From positions 48,012-112,011 of the forward strand of contig JASGUC010000014.1 of assembly GCA_030057915.1 (NCBI GenBank): DNA of 64,000 nucleotides, in the 5' to 3' direction. The DNA is from Pseudomonadota bacterium (GTDB lineage: Bacteria > Desulfobacterota > Syntrophia > Syntrophales > UBA8958). Positions 24,053-33,762 of the stretch are shown here, piece after piece (within the stretch, counting starts at the first letter, position 1; every line of letters starts with the position of its first letter). The position numbers and the translations under genes were made by a program. The notes under the pieces are model-generated. The model was given only the letters and a program-made list of their open reading frames with translations. It searched no databases and was not told the DNA's origin.

Positions 24053-27000
24053 GGCCGCCTCCTCCGCCAGGATTTGAGCTTCTCGCCCCATTCCTCAAAG
24101 AGATCGTAGGCCGCCGGCACGACGATCAAGGTGAGAAAAAGCGAGGTTATAAGCCCGCCGATTACCGCCACCCCCATGGGGGAACGGGTCTCCGCCCCCT
24201 CTCCCAATCCTGCCGCCACCGGCAGCATACCAAAAACCATGGCAAATGTCGTCATAAGAATGGGCCGCAGCCGCACCGGACTTGCCTCCAGAATGGCTTC
24301 CCGGCGGGACATTCCCCGCTCCCGAAGCGTATTGGTGTAATCCACCAGGAGGATGGCGTTCTTCTTCACCAATCCCATGAGAAGAATCAAGCCGATCATA
24401 CTGAAGATGCTGATGGTTTTCCCCGTCAGGACCAGGGCGCCGAAGGCCCCGATGAAGGACAGGGGCATGGAGAGCAACACAATCACCGGCTGCATGAAGC
24501 TCTCGAATTGCGCCGCCAGCACCATATAGGCCATGACCACCCCCAGCAGCAGGGCAAAGAGGAGAAACCCGAACGATTCTTTCATGGTATCGGCGGCCCC
24601 CTTGTACTTCGCCGTATAATCCAAGGGCAGGATTTTGGCGGCGACGCCGTCGAGTTCCTCCATCGCCTGTCCCAGGGGCTTCTTTTCCAGTCCGGCGTAC
24701 ATGATCATGGCCCGCTGGCGATCGACGCGGTAGATCGTGCTCGGCGCCCCGCCCTCTTGGATTCTTATTACATTGGCCAGCTCGACGAGGCGACCGTCCC
24801 TGGCCCGGACATAGATCCGCCCGATGTCTCCGGGGCTCATCCGGTCCTGGGGGTTCAGGCGCATCCGGACATCGTAACGGCGGCCTTTCGCCTCGTCCTT
24901 GTACTTGGTGATGTCCACCTCGCCGCTGATCAGGAGGTTTATCGCCTCGGCGATGGCGGCCACGCCCACACCCAGATCCGCCGCCTTGTCCCGGTCGATG
25001 ATCACCCGCAATTCCGGTTTTCCCGCTTCCAGCGAGGTATCCACATCGACAATGCCGGGGAGTTTGGCGAACTGAGCGACGATCTGCTTCATATACTCCG
25101 TGAGATAGCCAAGGTCCGCGCCCCGGACGACGTACTGGATGGGAACGTTGCGGATGCCGCCGCCGATCAGGGAGATGTCCTCCGCCGTCCCCTTGATGCC
25201 GGGGATCTGGTTTATCCGGCGCCGCAACTCCGCCTTTACCTCCTCCTGGCTCCGCTCCCGCTCGTTTTTCTTCTTCATCCCCACGATCATCAGCCCCTTG
25301 TTGGCCTGTCCGGCGCCGCCGGGACCCAGGCCCTGGGCATACATGACGCGAATCACCTCCGGCGTGTTCCGGGCAATCTCCTCGGCCTGGCGGAAGAGGT
25401 TGTCCGTCTGGGCAACGGAATAATCGATCGGCGCCTCCAGTCGGACGAGGAAATTGCTCTGGTCCTCTGGCGGCACGAATTCCTTGCCCATGAATCTGGT
25501 CATGTACATGGAGACAAGAAAGACGGCCAAGGCGCCCGCAAGGACGCACTTGCGGTACCGCAGGCCCAGAACGAGGCATTTTCGATACCAGGCCTCGGTT
25601 TTTTTGTAATAGACCTCCAGACCCTCCCCGATCTTCCGTATTCGGCCGCCGACAATGCCGCCGATTCCGCCCCGGGGGGCTCGTTTCTCCCCTGCCTGGC
25701 CGTGCGCTTGGAGATAGTATGCCGCCAGCATGGGCGTCAGGGTGAAGGAGACGAGCAGGGAGACCATGACGGCAAAGACGACGGTAAGGGCAAAGGACAT
25801 GAAGAATCTGCCGATAATGCCCCTCATGAAGGCCACGGGGAGGAAGATCGCCACGATGGCCAAAGTGGTCGCCATGACGGCCAGGCCGATCTCGGCGGTG
25901 GCGAAACCCGCCGCTTCCCGGGGCGCCATCCCCTCCTCGACGTTGCGATAGATATTCTCTATCACGATGATCGCATCGTCGATGAGGATGCCCACGGAGA
26001 GGGACAGGGCAAGCATGGTCATGTTGTTGAAGGTGAAATCGAAGGCCCTGATCAGGGTGAAGGTGGCGATCACGGAAATAGGGAGGGCCACGGCGCTGAT
26101 GAGGGTGGTGCGGATGTTCCGGAGAAACAGGAAAACGGCGATGACCGCCAGGATACCGCCGATGATGAGATGATTCTGCACCTCCTTGATGGACCGGTTG
26201 ATGAAGGTGGACTGATCGAAGGCGGCATGAATGGCCATTCCAGGGGGAAGGGTCTTGCGTATCCTCTCGATTTCCCGTTTGACGCGGTCGATGACCTCGA
26301 CGGTATTGGTCCCGGACTGTTTCTGGATCCCGATGGTGACGGCGGGCGTCCCGTTGAAGCGGACGATGGAACGCCTTTCCTCCATGCCGTCGTCGGCCCT
26401 GCCGATATCGGCTATCCGCACCGGCGCCCCGCGATACCACGAAACGATGAGGTCGTTAAACTCCCGGACGGAGGAAAACTCCCCCTTCACCTTGACGGCG
26501 TATTCCTTGGTCGTCGCCTCGATGCGCCCCCCGGGCAACTCGACGTTCTCCCGCGCCAGGGCGCTCATGACGTCGTTGGGGGCCGTCTGAAAGGCCCGGA
26601 GCTTGTCGGCGTCGAGCCATATACGTACCTGGCGCAACTGGAGGCCGATGAAACGCAGGGCCCCCACCCCGTTGATCCTTTGGAGTTGATCCTTCAGGAC
26701 CTCGTCGGCATAGGTGGAAAGGTCCCGGATCGACTTCTCCCCGGTCAGGGCGATATAGTAAACAGGGTTGGCGTCGGGATCCACCTTCTGGATGATGGGC
26801 TCCAGGATGTCCGTGGGGAGCTTGGACCGGATGAGGGACACCTTTTCCCGAACATCCTGCACGGCCAGATCGATATCCCGCTCCAGAACGAACTCGACGA
26901 CAACGGTGGAAACGCCCTCGGCGCTGGTGGAGGTAATGGTCTTCACGCCGTTGATGGTATTGACGGACTCCTCGATCTTGTCCGTCACGTCGATATCCAT

Positions 27001-27174
27001 GATCTCCGGCGAGGCCCCCTTCAAGCGGGTGGTGATATTGACGATGGGCAACTCGACCTTCGGAAACAGGTCAACGCCGATTTCCGGGTAGCTCACGAGC
27101 CCCAGGATAACCAGGGCCATGATGAACATGGTGGCAAATACCGGCCTTTTGATCGAGGTGTCAGCGAGCCACAT
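24049..27174 (-). CDS. RND efflux transporter, inner-membrane subunit (AcrB/MdtC-like)
   Basis: A 1041-residue HAE1-type pump. It opens [20 protein letters not shown] with the first membrane helix. It has the TM4 proton-relay region [20 protein letters not shown] with adjacent Asp residues, and the twelve-helix, two-periplasmic-loop layout (large loops at ~35-330 and ~560-860). The second half holds [20 protein letters not shown] and [18 protein letters not shown]. It exports drugs, lipids or other amphiphiles with the adaptor and TolC genes upstream. It starts within the end of the adaptor gene (14-bp overlap). Confidence 0.93.
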   Translation of the reverse strand: MWLADTSIKRPVFATMFIMALVILGLVSYPEIGVDLFPKVELPIVNITTRLKGASPEIMDIDVTDKIEESVNTINGVKTITSTSAEGVSTVVVEFVLERDIDLAVQDVREKVSLIRSKLPTDILEPIIQKVDPDANPVYYIALTGEKSIRDLSTYADEVLKDQLQRINGVGALRFIGLQLRQVRIWLDADKLRAFQTAPNDVMSALARENVELPGGRIEATTKEYAVKVKGEFSSVREFNDLIVSWYRGAPVRIADIGRADDGMEERRSIVRFNGTPAVTIGIQKQSGTNTVEVIDRVKREIERIRKTLPPGMAIHAAFDQSTFINRSIKEVQNHLIIGGILAVIAVFLFLRNIRTTLISAVALPISVIATFTLIRAFDFTFNNMTMLALSLSVGILIDDAIIVIENIYRNVEEGMAPREAAGFATAEIGLAVMATTLAIVAIFLPVAFMRGIIGRFFMSFALTVVFAVMVSLLVSFTLTPMLAAYYLQAHGQAGEKRAPRGGIGGIVGGRIRKIGEGLEVYYKKTEAWYRKCLVLGLRYRKCVLAGALAVFLVSMYMTRFMGKEFVPPEDQSNFLVRLEAPIDYSVAQTDNLFRQAEEIARNTPEVIRVMYAQGLGPGGAGQANKGLMIVGMKKKNERERSQEEVKAELRRRINQIPGIKGTAEDISLIGGGIRNVPIQYVVRGADLGYLTEYMKQIVAQFAKLPGIVDVDTSLEAGKPELRVIIDRDKAADLGVGVAAIAEAINLLISGEVDITKYKDEAKGRRYDVRMRLNPQDRMSPGDIGRIYVRARDGRLVELANVIRIQEGGAPSTIYRVDRQRAMIMYAGLEKKPLGQAMEELDGVAAKILPLDYTAKYKGAADTMKESFGFLLFALLLGVVMAYMVLAAQFESFMQPVIVLLSMPLSFIGAFGALVLTGKTISIFSMIGLILLMGLVKKNAILLVDYTNTLRERGMSRREAILEASPVRLRPILMTTFAMVFGMLPVAAGLGEGAETRSPMGVAVIGGLITSLFLTLIVVPAAYDLFEEWGEKLKSWRRRRP

Positions 27175-28249
27175 TGACCCTCACCCCCGAGGACAGGTTG
27201 TTCTGGCCCACAACAACGAGCTGCTCGCCGCCTTGCAGGCCTTCCACAACCTCCATATACTCGCCGTATTTCTGTCCGGTTTTCAACGGTTTCTCTCGGG
27301 CCGCGCCGTTTTCCACGATAAAGGCCTTGACGTTCGTTCCTTCGTACAAAAGCGAGGTGATGGGGACGATAACCACATCCTTCGCCGGGCCGGTAAAGAC
27401 GGTGGCCCGGGCGAAAAGCCCCGGTTTCAGAAGCTGTCCGTCATTGGGGACTATGGCCTCGGCCTGAAGGGTCCGGGTCTTTTCCTCCAGGTGGGGATAG
27501 ATATTCCTCAGGACGCCGCGGAATTCCCGTCCCGGGAACGAATCCACGGTGAATCGGACATCCTGCCCCACCCCGATCCTGCCCACTTCCCGTTCGATGA
27601 TGGAAAAGCTCAGTTTCAAGGGCTGGGTCTGGATCAGATGGACCAGGGGCGCGCCGTTGCGAACGTAATCTCCGGCGGTGGCACGCTTTTCCTTGACCGA
27701 CCCGCTCATGGGGGCATGGATCCTCGTTTTGGCCAGCTTCTCCCTCGCCAGGGCCAGGGCGGCCTGGGCCCGTTCCACCTCCCCTTCCGCCACGGCCAGG
27801 CGGGCGGTGACGTCGTCGTACTGCTGACGGGTGACCAATTGTTCCTTGTATAGGGCGTCCTTGCGTTCGAATTCGAGTCGAGCGTTGGCCAGGGAGGCCT
27901 GGGTCTGACGCAGGGCCGCCTCGGCCCTTTTTACCTCCAGCCGGTAATCCGTCTCGTTGATCTCCGCGATCATGGCCCCCCGCGTCGTCTGGGAACCCTC
28001 CGTAACGGTGATGCGCTTGAGGATTCCGTCCAGTTCTGAACTGACGATCACCTCCTCGTTGGCCTTAAGGGTGCCGACGGCCTCCACAAAGGGGCGCAGG
28101 GCCCGTTTTTCGACGGTGACGGCCCGGACGTTGAAAATCCGCTCTCCGGCGGCTTTGTCATCCTTCTTCCCGCAGCCTCCAAAGACCGTCAGGAGGCTCG
28201 CGACCATCATGATCGACAGCCCGTAATTTCGCCATGGACTTGGGGCCAT
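27161..28249 (-). CDS. RND efflux periplasmic adaptor (membrane fusion protein), lipoprotein
   Basis: A 362-residue adaptor. The N-terminus has a hydrophobic stretch ending VFGGCGKKDDKA, a plausible lipobox, so it may be anchored in the inner membrane by a lipidated Cys near residue 26. The beta-barrel/lipoyl half is LRPFVEAVGTLKANEEVIVS, the alpha-hairpin spans ~95-175 (VKRAEAALRQTQASLANARL), and the second lipoyl part has RIHAPMSGSVKEKRATAGDY. It links the RND pump to TolC. The first gene of the tail operon; the TolC gene lies upstream across a 540-bp repeat-filled gap. Confidence 0.9.
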   Translation of the reverse strand: MAPSPWRNYGLSIMMVASLLTVFGGCGKKDDKAAGERIFNVRAVTVEKRALRPFVEAVGTLKANEEVIVSSELDGILKRITVTEGSQTTRGAMIAEINETDYRLEVKRAEAALRQTQASLANARLEFERKDALYKEQLVTRQQYDDVTARLAVAEGEVERAQAALALAREKLAKTRIHAPMSGSVKEKRATAGDYVRNGAPLVHLIQTQPLKLSFSIIEREVGRIGVGQDVRFTVDSFPGREFRGVLRNIYPHLEEKTRTLQAEAIVPNDGQLLKPGLFARATVFTGPAKDVVIVPITSLLYEGTNVKAFIVENGAAREKPLKTGQKYGEYMEVVEGLQGGEQLVVVGQNNLSSGVRVNVAR

Positions 28250-28330
28250 AGGCAGCTCCTTTCTTCCTTTCGACGCAAGGCCTTGGAATATCCCCTTTCC
28301 ACGACGCTCATGCGCCAGGAAAGGAATGGT

Positions 28331-28580
28331 TCAAGGCCTTCAAAAATCCCCTTGCTCCAATGTTCGCATGCCGTCCCCCTCGTCATCCCCGTGGCAGCCG
28401 GAATACGGTGTTTTCAAGGCATTCCCGACCCCGGATTTTACCGGGGCGTAAGGAAAACGTGGATTGTCAAAGGTCTCTTCATTCCCCCCCCCATCCCCCG
28501 GGCGGGAATCCATGGTTTTCAAGCGGCTTCCGGATGCGGGCTAAACCCTGGCATGTCGGAATAGGTCGTTTTTCAAAGGT
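28331..28580 (+). repeat. Two GAGACC-family elements back to back
   Basis: The first spans ~28331 to GTCAAAGGTCTC at 28477 and contains CGTCATCCCCGTGGCAGCCG. The second ends GTTTTTCAAAGGTCGC near 28580, with CTTCCGGATGCGGGCTAAACC inside. Their left ends are degenerate. Together with the next copy they fill the gap between the TolC and adaptor genes. Confidence 0.65.
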
Positions 28581-28652
28581 CGCGATTCATGAAAACACTG
28601 ACCTGCGAATATCGCCCGCATGGAGAGGGCGGCCTTTCAAAGGCCGTACGGC

Positions 28653-28784
28653 GAAACCTTTGAAAAACGCCCTTTCCCGCGGCCTATCGTTATGACAGCT
28701 CACGCCGGGATAGAGTGTTTTCAGGCCGTTCTTGACCCCGGCCCTTGACGGGGCGTAAGCGCGGCATGGTTTTTCAAAGCGCTC
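28653..28784 (+). repeat. GAGACC-family repeat, 132 bp
   Basis: Termini GAAACCTTTGAAAAACGCC and GTTTTTCAAAGCGCTC. The interior CCGCGGCCTATCGTTATGAC and CTTGACGGGGCGTAAGC is shared with 42484-42617, which is in the same orientation. It ends seven bases before the stop of the TolC-family gene. Confidence 0.8.
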
Positions 28785-28791
28785 GCGGCGA

Positions 28792-30159
28792 TCAGCGCGG
28801 CTCGGCGACGCCCGGAACGTGCCTGGGGTTCTCTATTTCCGCCAGCAGGACCCCCGCCACCCTTTTCATCCGTAGTTGAAACATCTGGTGGGAATAAACG
28901 GCGTTGGTCAGTTGGCGCTCCGTAGCCACCAGGAGGGTATTGGCATCCATGACGTCGATACTGTTCGCCAGTCCCATCTCGAACTGCCGCGTCACCGCCC
29001 GATAATTATCCCGGGCGAAAAGCAACTGGTCCTCCAGTGACTTGATGATTCCCCGTTGATTTTTTATTTCCAGGTAGGTGGTTTCCACCTCGATGCGGAT
29101 GGTCTTCTTCAAATCCGCCAGTTTCAGCTCCACCTGACGATCCCTGATGAGCGCCTCCCGAACCTCGGCTCGACGGAGGCCGCCCTCGAAAAACGGGTAG
29201 CTGAGAGACGCCTGTCCATAGACGCTCTCACGGTTGATGGTGCCGGGCGCCGGATCCTGATCCATGCGACCGTAAACGCCCGAAATGGACAGGGTGGGCC
29301 AATACCCCCCCTTGGCGACCCGGATCTGATCCTTGGACATCCGCCTTTCGCTCTCCATACTCTTCATCTCCGCCCGCCGCTCCCAGGCAATGGCGACATA
29401 TTCCTCCAGAGGCGGCAGCGGTCCTTCGGCCAGGAGCGTTTCCTTGAGGCTAAAATCGTCGGGGATCCCGACGATCCTCGCCAGGATGGCCCGGGCCAGA
29501 TCCAGGCTGTTACTGGCCTTTATCCGGTCGGACAAAGCCCCGGAGAGTTCTCCATCCGCCCGGAGCAGCACCGTTTTGGTCACCTCCCCGATCTTGAGGC
29601 GCTTCTCCGCCGCCCGGCGGTACGTGGTCAACCTCTCCACCGTGGCATCGGCGATCTCCAGGACCTTCCGCGCCCTCAGGGTCTCGAAGTAGGCCGCCGA
29701 AACGGCCATCAGATATTCCTCCTTCTGGACATCCGTCTCCTGCATCTGACGCTTGACGTTCTCCCCGGCGATGGAAAAATCGGTAATCTCGCGGCCGTTG
29801 AGGTTAAGGGAATGGTCCAGGCGGATGCCCCAGGCGGCGGCGTTATTCGGCTGGATGACCGTGCCGGGGATTGTGAGCGGGGGGGCGATTACACTGGACG
29901 GCGAGTATTTGTTCTCGGTGAATTCGGTATAGGATCCATAGGCGGAGAGCCGGGGGATCAGGGCGGCCCGTTTTTTGTCCTTGCCCGCCTGGGCCAGCCC
30001 GACGTTTTCCTCGGCGATCTTGATCTTCTCGGATTTCTCCAGGGCAATCCGGCAGAGGTCCCGCCAATCATACCCCGTCGCCGCGGCGCCGCCGCGGCAA
30101 ACCAGGATCGTCAACGCACTTGCGGCGATGATCAACGCCAGGCGGACAGACGGTTTCAC
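28792..30159 (-). CDS. TolC-family outer-membrane efflux protein
   Basis: A 455-residue protein with an N-terminal signal peptide (RLALIIAASALTILVCRGGAA, cut near residue 27). Two coiled-coil halves follow, e.g. ALRARKVLEIADATVERLTT and LEDQLLFARDNYRAVTRQFE. Repeated strands such as LIPRLSAYGSYTEFTENKY and YWPTLSISGVYGRMD suit the beta-barrel. The closing helices hold MGLANSIDVMDANTLLVATE. It forms the outer-membrane duct for the RND pump encoded downstream. Homology is clear even though TolC sequences are divergent. Confidence 0.9.
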   Translation of the reverse strand: MKPSVRLALIIAASALTILVCRGGAAATGYDWRDLCRIALEKSEKIKIAEENVGLAQAGKDKKRAALIPRLSAYGSYTEFTENKYSPSSVIAPPLTIPGTVIQPNNAAAWGIRLDHSLNLNGREITDFSIAGENVKRQMQETDVQKEEYLMAVSAAYFETLRARKVLEIADATVERLTTYRRAAEKRLKIGEVTKTVLLRADGELSGALSDRIKASNSLDLARAILARIVGIPDDFSLKETLLAEGPLPPLEEYVAIAWERRAEMKSMESERRMSKDQIRVAKGGYWPTLSISGVYGRMDQDPAPGTINRESVYGQASLSYPFFEGGLRRAEVREALIRDRQVELKLADLKKTIRIEVETTYLEIKNQRGIIKSLEDQLLFARDNYRAVTRQFEMGLANSIDVMDANTLLVATERQLTNAVYSHQMFQLRMKRVAGVLLAEIENPRHVPGVAEPR

Positions 30160-30231
30160 TCGGTCACCCTCTTATCCACAACCCTTGCCTCTCTCTCTGG
30201 TTCCATAACCGCTCCTTACCTTGAAAGCAGC

Positions 30232-30361
30232 GAGAGCTTTGAAAATCCACGCTTTTCCGTGGTCCCGACCAAAACCGGCTTCCAGGACATCTCGGAAACA
30301 GGCATTTATCTCCCACCGAAATGACGTCAGGGGATGGGCGGCGGCGTTTTTCAAAGGTCTC
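30232..30361 (+). repeat. GAGACC-family repeat, 130 bp (direct copy of 23614-23743)
   Basis: It starts GAGAGCTTTGAAAATCCACGC and ends GTTTTTCAAAGGTCTC. More than 50 consecutive bases after the left end are identical to the copy at 23614. It lies upstream of the TolC-family gene. Confidence 0.88.
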
Positions 30362-30508
30362 GCACCCGGGATGGCGGGACGCCGTTTTCTCCTTCACATC
30401 GCTTTGGCGCGGGCAAGCCCAAAGCGACATTCTCGAGGCGCCGCCCATCCGATTATTTGAAATTGCCGCCAGACATGCCCGAGATAAAAGACGGTGTCAA
30501 GATTTTTC

Positions 30509-30539
30509 AAAAAAAGGGCAGGCTCCTCGGAGCCTGCCC
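30509..30539 (-). terminator. Rho-independent terminator of the acetate transporter gene
   Basis: On the minus strand a perfect 11-bp stem GGGCAGGCTCC / GGAGCCTGCCC (2-nt spacer) is followed by seven Ts. It lies 28 bp beyond the stop codon of the transporter gene. Confidence 0.9.
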
Positions 30540-30566
30540 CTTTCGATCCTGCCAATCTTTAGGTAG

Positions 30567-31289
30567 TTATTTGATAACCGGCGGGGGAGTCCAGAATACC
30601 TTCTTGCCGTAAACCGTGTTGCAGGTGACGGCACCCGCCATATACACCCCGTACCAGCCGGAGAAGACCAGGAGGTAGCCGATGATGGGTTTCCAGGTCT
30701 TGGGATCGCCGAACCAGCCGGTATCCATGCCGACGATCATCCAGAGGACGATGTCGATGGCGACCACGAGAAGGAAAAGACCGCTCTTGGCATAAGCCGG
30801 TGTCACGGCGGTGAGGAAGGCGGCGCCGGCCATCCACATCCACCCCTCGATGTAAACCATCTTGCCCACCATTCCGCCTACGGCCTTGCCGATCCCCGCC
30901 TTGGCGGCGCCAAGCTGTTCCGGCGTGAGCATCTTGAGATCCGTTACCCCGGCGGCGGCCATTGCGGCATCCATGGCCTCCTTCGAGGCCTTGGGAACGA
31001 ACATGAAATTGATTGAATACCATTTTGCGAAAACGCTAAGGGCGGCAGCAAACATGAAGAATGCCGAGAAGAAGAGGAAAACGTTACCACCGGTGATGTT
31101 ATGGTCCTTCAATTCGATCACCGCCGTGGTGTACTGTACGACACCGCCGCCGATGAGCCAGGCGGAAAGCAGGGGAAATCCTGAAAGGTCCACCTTGCCC
31201 ATATATACCGCACCGAAGCCAAAACATGCAACGGCGAGGGCCCCCAATCCCGCGGGACCCGGAGTTGCAAAACTGTGTTCATGCGCCAT
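30567..31289 (-). CDS. Acetate uptake transporter family (GPR1/FUN34/YaaH)
   Basis: A 240-residue, six-helix membrane protein. The N-terminal family signature N-P-A-P-L-G-L is here GPAGLGALAVACFGFGAVYM; helix 2-3 has GGGVVQYTTAVIELKDHNIT and GGNVFLFFSAFFMFAAALSV. An extra ~50-residue stretch (AAMAAAGVTDLKMLTPEQLG) sits between helices 3 and 4, longer than in E. coli SatP. It should carry acetate or a similar short acid with protons. It has a very good ribosome-binding site (AAAAAGGAGG) and its own terminator. The CoA-transferase gene lies upstream, which fits acetate handling. Confidence 0.85.
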   Translation of the reverse strand: MAHEHSFATPGPAGLGALAVACFGFGAVYMGKVDLSGFPLLSAWLIGGGVVQYTTAVIELKDHNITGGNVFLFFSAFFMFAAALSVFAKWYSINFMFVPKASKEAMDAAMAAAGVTDLKMLTPEQLGAAKAGIGKAVGGMVGKMVYIEGWMWMAGAAFLTAVTPAYAKSGLFLLVVAIDIVLWMIVGMDTGWFGDPKTWKPIIGYLLVFSGWYGVYMAGAVTCNTVYGKKVFWTPPPVIK

Positions 31290-31521
31290 AAATCAATCCT
31301 CCTTTTTTTTAAGAAATCTTGTTCTGAAATGTCAAAAAACGTTTGAGCGATTCCGCCTTTGGCACTTCTTTTCTTGTCATCCCCCCTTTCGTCGCTTTTT
31401 TGATGGAACCGTTTATCAATTTTTTAATAAATTATTAATGAGTCGGACCGGATGATGTCTTTTCCTTTCCCCGGCCCGCTCCAGTCTCGGATATCTAACC
31501 CGATCAAAAAAAAACCGTGGT

Positions 31522-31552
31522 GATGCTATCAGAAGGGAAATAAGCTTGTCAA
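31522..31552 (-). promoter_or_regulatory. Putative promoter of the acetate transporter
   Basis: On the minus strand TTGACA (31552-31547) is followed after 18 bp by TAGCAT (31528-31523). This would give a leader of about 225 nt before the transporter ATG. The leader is AT-rich around 31410-31440 with no reading frame or recognised riboswitch. Confidence 0.4.
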
Positions 31553-31563
31553 GGGAAAAAACG

Positions 31564-31734
31564 CTACCCCAATTTTCCGTACTTCAGGACGATGAGAACG
31601 AGACCGATCAGCCAGATGATGGTCACCAACAGGACAAGATTGCCCCGGTTGAAGGTGCGCCTCTTGGCGATCTCATCGATCCTCTTCTGCAGTTCCTGTT
31701 CCTTCTTTCTCTCCGCTTTGCGCTTTCGGGACAT
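31564..31734 (-). CDS. Small single-helix membrane protein, function unknown
   Basis: A 56-residue protein: a highly charged N-terminal half (MSRKRKAERKKEQELQKRID) and one membrane helix (NLVLLVTIIWLIGLVLIVLK), ending YGKLG. By the positive-inside rule the charged part faces the cytoplasm. ATG at 31734 follows GAGGGAGGGGAT. It lies between the CoA-transferase and the acetate transporter, in the same direction, and may be co-transcribed with the former. No family is recognised. An upstream in-frame start was rejected because it lacks a ribosome-binding site. Confidence 0.65.
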   Translation of the reverse strand: MSRKRKAERKKEQELQKRIDEIAKRRTFNRGNLVLLVTIIWLIGLVLIVLKYGKLG

Positions 31735-31811
31735 ATCCCCTCCCTCATGTCTGTTCTTGTCGGTATATGGATGCTTGCGGCATTTGGGCACCGTCCTTGG
31801 TTCTCTGGGCG

Positions 31812-33323
31812 TCACCTGGAGGACTGATAGGGATCCCAGTCGTAGCCCCATAACTCGCCATGGTAGGGCAGTTTGTAATGACGACGGTCATCGTAGGAGG
31901 GATACCTCCGGGCGCCCCCCTCCCGGGGCAGCATGGAAACCGGAAAGGTCGGCGCCAGCAGCCCGTGTTCTCGGGCCTCCCTCTCCAGCCACTCCCGATC
32001 ATCGGGATGGGCGATGGAGATGAGGGCCGCCGCCCGTTCGTAGCCGTTGAGGCCGCGAAGATTGACGATCCCGTACTCGGTGCAGATATACTGGCTGAAC
32101 TGGGCCGGAACATCCACGGGAGATCCTTCCGGAAGGAAGGGCACGATCCGGGAGGTCCCGTGCTTGCTCCGGGACGTCATGGCCGCGACGCCCCGCCCAC
32201 CCCGGCTCTGACCGCAGAATACGATGAAATTGAAGTATCCCCCGGTGCTCGATATGGGCCTTTTTTCATAGAATCCGGAACACTGCTGACCTAGAAGATC
32301 GACGGCGATGCAATTGTCGATGGCGATCATGTTGTCCAGTCGCGTCAGGTTGTAGAGATTGTTGGTATAGTTAATGTCGTAAACCGCCATGTGGGGGTTT
32401 CGATGGATCGTGTTGTAATACCAGGCGACTTCCACCGGAAAGGCGAAGGTGTAAACGCTCTTGCCCCGGTCCGCGGGCAGGGTCTTGTACCGATTGGTTA
32501 CCTGACCCGATTCGATGAGCTTGATGAGCCCGGCGTTGAGCATCTCCGTATGAATCCCCAGGTCCTGGAAGCCCGCGTCCGCCATGGCCCCGACACAGGC
32601 CGAGGGCAGGGTCCCGATGCCGAGTTGGATGACGTCCCGATCCCTCATGATCTTCATGATATGATTGGCGATCGCCTGCTCCTCCGGGTTGGCCCGGATG
32701 GACTTCTCGTTGATCTGAGGCCATTTGTATTTCTCGACGTCCACCTCCACCCAGTAATCCATGTCGTCGATGTGAAACGTGTTCAGTCGCCCCCCCTCGG
32801 CCCAGGGATAATCGGAGCGTATCTCCATGACGCATTTCCGGGCGCACTGGGAGATAATGGCGGCATTGTTGGTTCCATAGGAAAAGTTCACGAAGCCGTG
32901 TTCGTCGAAGGAGGTGGCGGCATTCCACCACCAGTCCAGGCCGCGTCTCTCCTTCACGGCATTGACAAAGCGGTAATGTGCGTTCCAGACCCCCATCGCC
33001 CAACCCCATTGGGCCCAACTGGTGACGTTATTTACGTCCCTGGCCTTGCGGTTCCAGGGAAAGAAGAAATACTCGTGAAAGACATGGTATTCCTGGCGGG
33101 GATCGACCTGCTGGAACTCCGGATGGGGAAAGAACATCGCGTAGTTCCATATTTCGATGTCCCGGAGATTCGGCCCGATGCGCCGGGCCAGTTCCTTCAT
33201 GCATACCGTGGAATCTCCGCCGACGGAACCGGGTTGGATCCAGTCCCCGGATCTGACCATATCGAGGATCTGTCCGGGGGTGCGCTTTTTATCCCGAATC
33301 TTTTGCTGGATGGGCGTGGCCAT
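31812..33323 (-). CDS. Acetyl-CoA hydrolase/transferase family CoA-transferase
   Basis: A 503-residue enzyme of the acetyl-CoA hydrolase/4-hydroxybutyrate (butyryl-CoA:acetate) CoA-transferase family. Blocks: IQLGIGTLPSACVGAMADAG, GIHTEMLNAGLIKLIESGQV, MIAIDNCIAVDLLGQQCSGF, GQSRGGRGVAAMTSRSKHGT and CTEYGIVNLRGLNGYERAAA. In this family a glutamate forms the CoA thioester; the Glu of H-T-E-M is a candidate. It would pass CoA between acetate and another acyl group, saving ATP in fermentation or syntrophic oxidation. With the acetate-type transporter it forms an acetate-handling unit. The donor acid is not determinable. Confidence 0.88.
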   Translation of the reverse strand: MATPIQQKIRDKKRTPGQILDMVRSGDWIQPGSVGGDSTVCMKELARRIGPNLRDIEIWNYAMFFPHPEFQQVDPRQEYHVFHEYFFFPWNRKARDVNNVTSWAQWGWAMGVWNAHYRFVNAVKERRGLDWWWNAATSFDEHGFVNFSYGTNNAAIISQCARKCVMEIRSDYPWAEGGRLNTFHIDDMDYWVEVDVEKYKWPQINEKSIRANPEEQAIANHIMKIMRDRDVIQLGIGTLPSACVGAMADAGFQDLGIHTEMLNAGLIKLIESGQVTNRYKTLPADRGKSVYTFAFPVEVAWYYNTIHRNPHMAVYDINYTNNLYNLTRLDNMIAIDNCIAVDLLGQQCSGFYEKRPISSTGGYFNFIVFCGQSRGGRGVAAMTSRSKHGTSRIVPFLPEGSPVDVPAQFSQYICTEYGIVNLRGLNGYERAAALISIAHPDDREWLEREAREHGLLAPTFPVSMLPREGGARRYPSYDDRRHYKLPYHGELWGYDWDPYQSSR

Positions 33324-33613
33324 AAAAGCTCCCTCTGTTAAACAGTCGATAAATATGGATATTGCTTGTATTTTTTTTCGAAGAACCCTGGATTTGCTTA
33401 ATCTTTACCTCGGGGCTTGTCAAGAAATATTCCCCGCCGCCAGGCCAGGGCAAATTTGGTCCTGCCCGATATTGGCCAAAAATGGCGGGGTTCTCATGGC
33501 TTGCCGTCACAGGAAGTCGAGCGCATCCCGGGAGAACCAATTTTCCTGGGCGCCTCTCCTTGGGGATTGCACGGAACCAAGTTTTGGGCTATGTCATAGC
33601 GCATCAACCAAGG

Positions 33614-33748
33614 GAGACCTTTGAAAAACCGCCGCCCATGCCCTGTCCGGCTTGACCCGGCATCCAGAAGATAGTTAAAGACCCTGGATTCCCACTTTCC
33701 CGGGAAGGACCATGGGGAGGACAAAAAATGGGCTTTTGCAAGGGTCTC
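33614..33748 (+). repeat. GAGACC-family repeat, 135 bp
   Basis: Termini GAGACCTTTGAAAAACCGCC and GCTTTTGCAAGGGTCTC. The interior GGCTTGACCCGGCATCCAG and TTTCCCGGGAAGGACCATGG matches 37615-37748 in the same orientation. It ends five bases before the AGGAGG of the Nudix gene. The rest of the 33324-33613 gap shows no gene. Confidence 0.85.
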
Positions 33749-33762
33749 CAAGGAGGAATCGC

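Noticed and set aside
24508..27177. 889-residue open frame on the plus strand, and a 781-residue frame on the minus strand in another phase
   Set aside because: Both are shadows of the RND transporter gene. Low-complexity His/Asp/Gly-rich translation with no domain.
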